Notes under the pieces: generated by a model
What the model was told of the DNA's origin: nothing
Databases searched by the model: none
What the model saw: only the letters and a program-made list of their open reading frames with translations
In this document: positions 57,241-64,000 of the stretch, piece after piece
Layout: each line of letters begins with the position of its first letter
How positions within the stretch are numbered: the stretch's first letter is position 1
Made by a program: the position numbers and the translations under genes
NCBI GenBank assembly: GCA_028289285.1
Contig: JANQRF010000002.1
Location: 992,001-1,056,000, forward strand
Source: Alphaproteobacteria bacterium
GTDB lineage: Bacteria > Pseudomonadota > Alphaproteobacteria > Micavibrionales > Micavibrionaceae
Reading direction: 5' to 3'
Length of the DNA stretch: 64,000 nt

Positions 57241-58212
57241 ATGTTTGATCCTGATTGTTTTGCAAAAAGCGGTAAGTGGGCACCGGAAGATACGCGCAAA
57301 TGGCAGGACGCTGTCCTGTCACAGCCTGCAGACTCCAGGCGTGATTATGAGGCTAATGTTGTCTCACGTCTGCAAAAGCTCGACTCAAATCATATTTCAC
57401 TTACAACCTACCGCACTTCACAAAGCGGGGATGAAAAATTCGACCATCTCTTTGTCACTATAGGTGATCTTGGTAACGGGAATCCAAATATCCTGCTCAT
57501 TGGTGGCGTGCACGGGAATGAACCCAGCGGCGTTGAAGCCTGTGTGCGTATTGCTGAACAGTTTAATGAGAGCGCAGATCCGCCTGATATCAATATTGTT
57601 ATTTTTCCCTGCCTGTTTCCCTGGTCTTACGTTCACAATCAGAGATGGGTCTACGAAGATGCCCTGGATCCAAACCGGCATATGATTGTTGGTGGAAGTG
57701 ATTTTGGGAGAGTTAGCACGGCGGAATCTTTTATGTTTGAAATTGCTGACATGCCCCCTTTTGCGATTGCTCTGGATTTTCATGAAACAAACGATTCAGA
57801 CATTAAGCTTTGGAGAAAGATGCGTACTAAACGCTATGGCGGAAAATCTAACGGAGACGGAAATAGAAATCCGAACGGATTTCATCTTATGGCTTCAGAA
57901 TGCCCGGATACACTTAAGGAAGAACGAAAAAAAATTGCCCAAAAAATCCTATCAAATGTAGCGCAACACTCTCGAATAACAACCTGTGCATCCGTCACCG
58001 GGTACCCGTGTAAAGTAGGAACTGTCTGGGCTTCGGGTGATAAGAGGGGGTTTACACGCACTTTTCTGAATTCATACGCCAACCATGTTTTTGTTACCGA
58101 AGTCGTCCCGGAGCTTTTAGCAGCAAATGAAGAGGAAATGTTTGAAAAAGCGGTGCAGTGCCAACTTGCAGCCTTTGAAGCAGCTTTGGATCATTTAAGG
58201 CCAGCCGTTTAA
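57241..58212 (+). CDS. M14-family carboxypeptidase/AstE-like zinc hydrolase
   Basis: A 323-residue protein. The zinc motif HGNEPSG (HxxE), then DPNRHM and LDFHET are the M14/AstE pattern. It could act on peptides or acyl-amino acids. No signal peptide is visible, so it is probably cytoplasmic. It lies after yejF, fitting use of imported peptides. Its stop touches the ggt stop back-to-back. Confidence 0.78.
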   Translation: MFDPDCFAKSGKWAPEDTRKWQDAVLSQPADSRRDYEANVVSRLQKLDSNHISLTTYRTSQSGDEKFDHLFVTIGDLGNGNPNILLIGGVHGNEPSGVEACVRIAEQFNESADPPDINIVIFPCLFPWSYVHNQRWVYEDALDPNRHMIVGGSDFGRVSTAESFMFEIADMPPFAIALDFHETNDSDIKLWRKMRTKRYGGKSNGDGNRNPNGFHLMASECPDTLKEERKKIAQKILSNVAQHSRITTCASVTGYPCKVGTVWASGDKRGFTRTFLNSYANHVFVTEVVPELLAANEEEMFEKAVQCQLAAFEAALDHLRPAV

Positions 58213-59967
58213 TCACTCTCCCATCGCCATACCCTCACGTCGCGGGTCGGCGGCACCGAAATACAGGGCGCCGATGCGGTGAATAGCGGTGAGCCCGCTA
58301 TTCAGATCTTTGACCTCAACCGGGTGCCCGGCTTTTTCAAGAGTTTCTTTTAAACCCGTCTGCCCCTCTTCCATTTCAAAAGCGCTGCCGCGATGAAGAA
58401 TATGCGGTGTGTCTAGAGCACTCTGGATATCCATATCCCAGTCAATGATACTGATGATACGTTGAAGCACGTAGCCGATAATCGCACTGCCACCTGCAGA
58501 ACCAATCACCAGAACAGGCTCTCCTTGTGGGTCGAACACAATCACCGGCGACATGGACGAGCGCGGGCGTTTGCCCCCGGCGACAGCATTGGCCACAGAT
58601 ACTCCATTCTTTTCAGCTTCGAATGAAAAATCTGTGAGCTGGTTATTGAGTAAAAACCCGTTCGCCATGACGCGTGATCCAAACGCATTCTCAATCGATG
58701 TCGTCATGGAGAGAGCATTCCCATACTGGTCTACAATTGAGATATGTGTTGTTCCAGGCGGTTTTGATGCTGTATCAGGCGCAGGTAAAGCTCCACCCCA
58801 GCCCGGCGGTTTGCCCGGCATGGCCTGCTGGATTGGTTTGTTTGAAATCAATGCTGCACGCGCTTTAAGATAAGCAGGATCAATAAGCCTCACACCAGGC
58901 GTGTTCACTACATCCGGATCTGCCATGTAAAAATTGCGATCAGCAAAAGCAAGCCGGCTGGCTTCCCCAATCAGATGCCAGCTTTTGACATTCTCTTTGC
59001 CCAGAGCACGGAGATCAAAATGCTGTAAAATGCCAAGCGCGTTTAAAAGAGTCAGTCCGCCGGAAGATGGTTCGTTCATGGAACAGACCCGGTATCCGCG
59101 ATACGGTCCGCAGACAGGCTGGCGCTCTTTGACATGATAGCCTTCAAGATCTTCCATCGTCATGGCAGACGGCGCATCCGGTAAATTTCTGATCTCTTCG
59201 ATCATGCTTTGCGCATTCGGACCATTATAAAAACTCTGCGCGCCATTAATTGCTAACCCACGCAACGTCTCCGCATAATCTGGATTACGCAGCAAATATC
59301 CTGCCTGTACAGGTGTCACCCCGTCCGGATAAAAATACAAACGCGTATCTGTATACCGGCGCAGGCGTGAACGGTCTTTGGCAACCATTTGCGCAAGGCG
59401 CGGCGTGACTTGAAAGCCTGTTTCAGCATGGGCAATGGCAGGTGAAAATAAATCCCGCCAGGGCAGCTTGCCATGCCATTCATGTAGCTTCCCTAAAAGT
59501 GCAGGAAGGCCCGGCACGCCGATCGCGCGCCCACCGACGGCGGCGTCAAAGAATTTCATCGGCTGGCCGTTTGAGCCCCGGAAAAGATGTTTACCGACTG
59601 TCGCAGGCGCCGTCTCCCGCCCATCCAGGGAAATTAATCGTCCGCGCGCCTTGTCGAAATAAAGCGCAAAACCACCCCCGCCAAGCCCCGAAGATTGCGG
59701 CTCCACCAGCCCTAAGACAAGCTGGGCGGCGATGCCTGCATCGGCGGCCGTACCGCCGCGCTTGAGGATGTCATAGCCTGCTTTCGTCGCCAGCGGATGG
59801 GCGGTGACAATCATGAAATCGCGCCCGGAGACGGCGCTTTTGGCCGTAAAGCCCGTCGCCGGCTCAGGCGCAATATCCTGTGCAAAAACAGGGTTTAAGG
59901 CCAAAAACAGGAAAATCAGTGCATATATGCTATAATGAGTGTTCCTAATTAGCATGTAATGGGGCAT
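58213..59967 (-). CDS. ggt: Gamma-glutamyltransferase
   Basis: A 584-residue Ntn-hydrolase with an N-terminal signal peptide ending NPVFAQD. The autocleavage Thr is in PPGTTHISIVDQYGN (about residue 412); SSGLGGGGFALYFD and SSMSPVIVFDPQG are canonical. It processes glutathione or gamma-glutamyl peptides in the periplasm. The start may also be ATG 59955. Confidence 0.94.
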   Translation of the reverse strand: MPHYMLIRNTHYSIYALIFLFLALNPVFAQDIAPEPATGFTAKSAVSGRDFMIVTAHPLATKAGYDILKRGGTAADAGIAAQLVLGLVEPQSSGLGGGGFALYFDKARGRLISLDGRETAPATVGKHLFRGSNGQPMKFFDAAVGGRAIGVPGLPALLGKLHEWHGKLPWRDLFSPAIAHAETGFQVTPRLAQMVAKDRSRLRRYTDTRLYFYPDGVTPVQAGYLLRNPDYAETLRGLAINGAQSFYNGPNAQSMIEEIRNLPDAPSAMTMEDLEGYHVKERQPVCGPYRGYRVCSMNEPSSGGLTLLNALGILQHFDLRALGKENVKSWHLIGEASRLAFADRNFYMADPDVVNTPGVRLIDPAYLKARAALISNKPIQQAMPGKPPGWGGALPAPDTASKPPGTTHISIVDQYGNALSMTTSIENAFGSRVMANGFLLNNQLTDFSFEAEKNGVSVANAVAGGKRPRSSMSPVIVFDPQGEPVLVIGSAGGSAIIGYVLQRIISIIDWDMDIQSALDTPHILHRGSAFEMEEGQTGLKETLEKAGHPVEVKDLNSGLTAIHRIGALYFGAADPRREGMAMGE

Positions 59968-60068
59968 TTAATCCTTGCAATCCTGCGGTACAGCCGCTAG
60001 GTAAGTGGCACATTTTAAGGCTGAATATGGCCTTAAAAAGACAAAAAAGAAAGAAGGTGATGTAAAAG

Positions 60069-60263
60069 ATGGTCATGGTAACTGTGCGCGATAATAATGT
60101 CGAGCAGGCCTTGCGTGTGCTGAAAAAGAAGATGCAGCGCGAAGGGATTTTCCGCGAGATGAAAATGCGCAAAGACTTTGAAAAGCCATCCGAGAAGCGC
60201 AAGCGTGAAAAAGCCGAAAGTGTTCGGCGCGCGCGCAAGCTGGCCCGCAAAAAACGCGACTAG
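60069..60263 (+). CDS. rpsU: 30S ribosomal protein S21
   Basis: A 64-residue protein, [20 protein letters not shown] then a basic helical tail; typical bS21. GAAGGTGA precedes the ATG. A strong terminator follows. Confidence 0.97.
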   Translation: MVMVTVRDNNVEQALRVLKKKMQREGIFREMKMRKDFEKPSEKRKREKAESVRRARKLARKKRD

Positions 60264-60291
60264 GTCAGAAACCTTCTAAGAAAGAAAAAAC

Positions 60292-60327
60292 AAACCGCCT
60301 ACTCTATCATAGTTGGGCGGTTTTTTT
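60292..60327 (+). terminator. Rho-independent terminator of rpsU
   Basis: AAACCGCC (60292-60299) pairs with GGCGGTTT (60316-60323), followed by a T-run. Confidence 0.92.
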
Positions 60328-60383
60328 ATTCCATAGTCTTCTTCTTGATAGTAAAAATAGTTATAAAACCAGAATAACTGTCA

Positions 60384-60677
60384 TTAATTCGATGGTTTTT
60401 TTTGCTTTTCAGCTTCAATACGCAAACCAACCTCTTCTACAAGCGCAGCCACATTTCGGAGGTATTTTTCTTGGATTTCGATCTGGCGAAAAGCAAAAGC
60501 TTCCGCCAAGACAGGTCCTTCTTTTTCAGCACGTATGTTGGCAGTCTTCACGAGCGCCACCGCAACATCTAGATTGTGATATCCCTCTTTTTCCAGATTT
60601 GCGCAGATATCGTGCAAACGCTCTTCCAGTTCATCCAAGCTGCTTCGGTCCATTATGTCAGCAAATGTCTTCGCCAT
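60384..60677 (-). CDS. Small helical hypothetical protein
   Basis: A 97-residue protein, mostly charged helix (SLDELEERLHDICANLEKEG, then LAEAFAFRQIEIQEKYLRNV). AAAGGTG precedes the ATG. No family recognised. Confidence 0.6.
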   Translation of the reverse strand: MAKTFADIMDRSSLDELEERLHDICANLEKEGYHNLDVAVALVKTANIRAEKEGPVLAEAFAFRQIEIQEKYLRNVAALVEEVGLRIEAEKQKKPSN

Positions 60678-60767
60678 GCTTGTGCACCTTTCGTTTTGGT
60701 AAAAAAGAATTATGCCAGAAATCAGATAAAAGAGACAAATTCAGGGCGCTATCTACCAAGCAGAGCC

Positions 60768-62537
60768 TTACATAGGCTTCGTTTGCTCTTTCAGCCAGTC
60801 ACGCACATCACCCTCAAGATGTTTTGAAAGCGTTTCATAGACACGCGCGTGATAGCTATTGATCCACTCAATTTCAGATGGATTTAAAATCGAAACATCT
60901 ATGAGGCTTTTATCAATCGGCGCGAGGGTAATGGTTTCAAATTCAAGCATATCCCCTGCATCGCTTTCCCTGACTGTCAGGATATTTTCAATGCGAATGC
61001 CATAATGGCCTTCGCGGTAATAGCCCGGCTCATTGGTGATAATCATGCCGGGCTCAAAAGCGACATGGCCGCGCGGATGAATATTCGCCGATTCTTCATG
61101 GACATCGAGCGCCGTGCCGACCCCGTGCCCGGTCCCGTGCCCGTAATTCAGTCCTTCCGCCCAAAGAGCCGAGCGTGCCAGCGTATCCACCTGCGCGCCT
61201 GTTGTACCCTTCGGAAAGCGCGCTCTGGCCAGCGCAATATGCCCTTTCAGCACCAGCGTGAAATGATGTTTCATTTCTTCAGACGGCACGCCATCGCCAT
61301 AAAATATCGTACGGGTAATATCGGTCGTACCGTCTTCATATTGCCCGCCCGTGTCCATGAGGAGCATATCGGGCTTATCCAAACCTGCACCTTGTTCTCC
61401 TTCTTCCAGCGTATAATGAACAATCGCGCCGTTGGATCCGTAACCGATGATCGGCGGAAAAGACGGTCCGCGATAACTGTTAGCGTGACCACGGAAACCC
61501 TCAAACTGCGCGGCGATATCTGCTTCATGCAAATCTTTATGCACTCCGGTTTGAAGCCAGTGCAATAACTGTGTAACCGCCAGCCCGTCGCGCACATGTA
61601 CATCTTTCATGGCCTGCACTTCTGCAGGTGTTTTTTCTGCCATTAAAGCAATAGCCGGGTTTTTGAGGAAAACGGCCTGTGCACCCCCCTCTTTTAAAAG
61701 CTGGAAAAAATAATCCGGCGCATTGCCATCAAGCCCGACCCGGCCGGTAAGTTTTTTAATCTTTAGATCCAGTGTTTCCACATCATATATTGTAGTATCT
61801 TCTCCAATATGGACCCGAACCTCATCAGACACGCGGGTTTCATCAACAAACCACTCAACCGTGCCCTCCTGCAGATTTAAAAGTGCATAGGAATTTACCA
61901 CCGGCAAACAGGCCGTATCATTGCTGCGTACATTGAGCATCCAGCACAAAGCCGTTGTTTGCGTGACAAGATAATAAGATAGTTTTTCTTTTTTAAGCGC
62001 GTCAAAAATCTCCTTGGTTTTTGTACCCGCACTTTTCCCCGCTATATTTTCCGGAAAAATCCGCACCGGATCATAAGCAGGCGTGTCATGCCCATCCGTC
62101 CAGATCTGGTCTATCGGATTATCAGATAACGGCAAAAGCGTAATATCTTTATCTGCCAGGTCTTTTTCAATCAAATCGCGCTGGGTGATTGTAATCAGTT
62201 TTGGATCATATCCAATCACCATGCCGCCACCCGCATTTTGGGCAATCCATTTGCCGATAGATAATTTGGCCGTATCGCCGCTTTCAAACAGATTTTTATC
62301 CAGCTGATTTTGAAGCTGGATCGTATAGCGCGAATCCGACAAGACAGAAGCTTTATCTTTTAAGATAATTGCTGTTCCGGCCGATCCAGTAAACCCGGTC
62401 AGCCAGCGCAGGCGGTTTGCATGGGCGGGCACAAAGTGACTTTGCCATGCATCACTATAGGGCTGCAGATATCCATCCAGCGTTTGTGCTTCCATTTCGG
62501 CGCGTAAAGCCGCCAGCCTGTCCTTGATTTGTGTCAT
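60768..62537 (-). CDS. Xaa-Pro aminopeptidase (M24B), long form
   Basis: A 589-residue enzyme of the XPNPEP1-like three-domain type, cleaving N-terminal residues before Pro. Metal ligands: LLMDTGGQYEDGTTDITRT (two Asp), GHGTGHGVGTALDVHEE (His), IITNEPGYYREG and YGIRIENIL (Glu). Two creatinase N-domains precede it. Together with ggt and M14 it supports a peptide-use theme. Confidence 0.93.
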   Translation of the reverse strand: MTQIKDRLAALRAEMEAQTLDGYLQPYSDAWQSHFVPAHANRLRWLTGFTGSAGTAIILKDKASVLSDSRYTIQLQNQLDKNLFESGDTAKLSIGKWIAQNAGGGMVIGYDPKLITITQRDLIEKDLADKDITLLPLSDNPIDQIWTDGHDTPAYDPVRIFPENIAGKSAGTKTKEIFDALKKEKLSYYLVTQTTALCWMLNVRSNDTACLPVVNSYALLNLQEGTVEWFVDETRVSDEVRVHIGEDTTIYDVETLDLKIKKLTGRVGLDGNAPDYFFQLLKEGGAQAVFLKNPAIALMAEKTPAEVQAMKDVHVRDGLAVTQLLHWLQTGVHKDLHEADIAAQFEGFRGHANSYRGPSFPPIIGYGSNGAIVHYTLEEGEQGAGLDKPDMLLMDTGGQYEDGTTDITRTIFYGDGVPSEEMKHHFTLVLKGHIALARARFPKGTTGAQVDTLARSALWAEGLNYGHGTGHGVGTALDVHEESANIHPRGHVAFEPGMIITNEPGYYREGHYGIRIENILTVRESDAGDMLEFETITLAPIDKSLIDVSILNPSEIEWINSYHARVYETLSKHLEGDVRDWLKEQTKPM

Positions 62538-62616
62538 CCGGATACTCTAAATCCATGGGGACGCCCGCGCAAGAATGGATAAGGCGGCTGGACGGGCGGA
62601 CGTAAAACACGATAGA

Positions 62617-63078
62617 ATGTCCCTCATGACCTATATTCTCCTGACCATAGGGATTATCGTCACGCTTGCAGCCGGCTACCGGTTCCTGACGCGCGCAAAC
62701 CGTAAGCAAATCGGGACTCTTATTGTCGTCATCGGCACGCTGGCCGTATCCGGACTTGTCTTTTTGCTTGCCATTACAGGCCGCCTGCCGGCAATTATTG
62801 GCGGTGTAGCGGCGCTCTGGCCTTTGATCTACTCAGTCTGGGAAAGCCATAAAAACGTTAACCGCGAAGAGCGTATCTATAATGACATTTCCAAAAGCCC
62901 GATCAATATGAGCACAAGCGAAGCCCGGGAAATTTTAGGTGTGGAGGACAATGCGAGCGCGGAAGAGATTGAAACCGCTTATAAAAGCCTCATGAAAAAA
63001 ATACACCCCGATAGCGGCGGATCGGACTGGATGACCAAGAAAATCAATGCCGCACGTGACCGGCTCCTAAAGGGCTGA
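62617..63078 (+). CDS. Membrane-anchored J-domain protein
   Basis: A 153-residue protein with two N-terminal membrane helices (YILLTIGIIVTLAAGYRF and a second near residues 30-60) and a C-terminal J domain (AREILGVEDNASAEEIETAY) with HPD in KIHPDSGG. The layout recalls Tim14/Pam18-like DnaJ proteins. A DnaK partner is probable. Start 62617 or 62626; the frame to 62575 has no support. Confidence 0.82.
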   Translation: MSLMTYILLTIGIIVTLAAGYRFLTRANRKQIGTLIVVIGTLAVSGLVFLLAITGRLPAIIGGVAALWPLIYSVWESHKNVNREERIYNDISKSPINMSTSEAREILGVEDNASAEEIETAYKSLMKKIHPDSGGSDWMTKKINAARDRLLKG

Positions 63079-63131
63079 TAAGCGGGCTCAGCGGTTGCAA
63101 TCACCCTTCGAGTATGTAACATCTAAGCCTT

Positions 63132-64000
63132 ATGAATAAAGACGTAAAACCTATTCGCAAAGCTGTCTTCCCTGTTGCGGGACTCGGCACGCGTTTTCTG
63201 CCTGCCACCAAAGCCATGCCAAAGGAAATGTTGCCGATCGTGGATAAACCGATTCTGCAATATGCCGTGGAAGAAGCTAAAAAGGCAGGCATTGAACATT
63301 TCGTTTTTGTCACGGGCCGCGGCAAAGCCGTTATTGAAGATCATTTCGATATGGCTTTTGAGCTTGAAAAAACGCTCGAAGAGCGCGGCAAGACAGATGT
63401 TCTGGAACGTATCCGTTCTGAACTGCCTGAACCCGGACAAATCAGCTATACAAGACAGCAATACCCGCTCGGCCTTGGTCATGCCGTCTGGTGCGCCCGG
63501 GAGATTATCGGCAATGAGCCATTTGCACTGCTCCTTCCTGACATGCTGGTAAAAAGTGATCCACCCTGCCTGAAAACCATGATGAATAGCTATAGTGAAA
63601 CAGGCGGGAATATTATTTCCGTTGAAGAATGTGCCCCGGAAGAAACCACTAAATACGGGATTGTTGCCATAGAGCAAACCGGCAAAGACGCCATGAAAGT
63701 TAAGGATATGGTTGAAAAACCTGCGCCTGGAAGTGCCCCATCAAATTTTTACATTAATGGACGTTATATTCTGCAGCCTGAAATTTTTGATTTATTGGCT
63801 GAAAAGCAAACAGGGGCTGGCAATGAAATCCAGATCACGGACGCCATGCTGCGCCTGATGCAAAAACAGGATTTTCATGCAGTCACTTTTAACGGTAAAA
63901 CCTATGACTGCGGCAGCCGCCTTGGGTTTTTAGAAGCCAATCTGGCCTTTGCCTTGGATGATGCAGAAATCGCCCCAAACATCCGGGCGATGCTTGATAG
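63132..64000 (+). CDS. galU: UTP-glucose-1-phosphate uridylyltransferase, 3' end cut by the window
   Basis: About 289 residues are visible and the frame is open to the last base, so only a few residues may be missing. The nucleotide-binding [28 protein letters not shown] and [20 protein letters not shown] are canonical GalU. It makes UDP-glucose for envelope polysaccharides. Confidence 0.95.
   Translation, partial: MNKDVKPIRKAVFPVAGLGTRFLPATKAMPKEMLPIVDKPILQYAVEEAKKAGIEHFVFVTGRGKAVIEDHFDMAFELEKTLEERGKTDVLERIRSELPEPGQISYTRQQYPLGLGHAVWCAREIIGNEPFALLLPDMLVKSDPPCLKTMMNSYSETGGNIISVEECAPEETTKYGIVAIEQTGKDAMKVKDMVEKPAPGSAPSNFYINGRYILQPEIFDLLAEKQTGAGNEIQITDAMLRLMQKQDFHAVTFNGKTYDCGSRLGFLEANLAFALDDAEIAPNIRAMLD

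Noticed and set aside
1..64000. CRISPR array, prophage, insertion sequence or rRNA operon
   Set aside because: No regularly spaced direct repeats, transposase, integrase or rRNA sequence was seen; repeats present are inverted and dispersed.

Overview
The window reads as ordinary chromosome of an alphaproteobacterium of roughly balanced G+C. The evidence is a CckA-type hybrid kinase next to flagellar export genes, a GTTC-N7-GTTC LexA-type box at recA, TTAA-N7-TTAA CtrA-type boxes, a Suv3-like helicase, a hemW-rdgB-rph / hrcA-grpE block and a bactofilin. I cannot fix the order; a Rhodospirillales- or Micavibrio-like lineage is only a guess. I see no prophage, insertion sequence or CRISPR array.

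Layout. 1-4.2 kb: a DUF4159-type protein (start outside the window) and a coupled membrane GATase/VWA-like protein. 4.2-9 kb: LuxR-type regulator, lytic transglycosylase, smpB and recA, whose promoter carries a LexA-type box overlapping a parS-like palindrome. 9-20 kb: M24-like and SGNH-like proteins, cckA and two divergent flagellar groups (flgB-flgC-fliE-fliQ-fliR-flhB, and an FlhB-tail protein, a small protein, a GNAT, fliO, fliP). 20-29.8 kb: Rap1a/Tai-like protein, Suv3-like helicase, hemW, rdgB, rph, hrcA, grpE. 29.8-32.7 kb: cytosolic chemoreceptor and PAS genes facing a small ORF across an AT-rich spacer with two CtrA-type boxes. 32.9-36.7 kb: dnaK and dnaJ separated by a RibD/DHFR-like gene. 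37-45 kb: thioesterase, Ada-type methyltransferase, nth, bactofilin, uvrC, tRNA-Leu, CinA-type protein, map, radC. 45-58 kb: L,D-transpeptidase, then peptide-transporter genes yejB, yejE and yejF interleaved with argD, argF, argG and argH. 57-64 kb: M14 peptidase, gamma-glutamyltransferase, rpsU, Xaa-Pro aminopeptidase, J-domain protein, galU (runs off the end).

Most striking: just before the arg genes a 16-codon leader ORF contains four consecutive arginine codons and ends inside the first of two mutually exclusive hairpins, beside a terminator-like stem and T-rich run. This looks like ribosome-mediated attenuation responding to charged tRNA-Arg. The window is also rich in intergenic snap-back repeats of several families. 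One family has a shared core flanked by outer arms that differ between copies yet pair within each copy.

Themes: peptide import and breakdown (Yej transporter, M14, GGT, aminopeptidase P) tied to arginine synthesis; flagellar export plus CckA/CtrA control; heat shock (HrcA, GrpE, DnaK, DnaJ); DNA repair (RecA, UvrC, Nth, Ada/MGMT, RadC).
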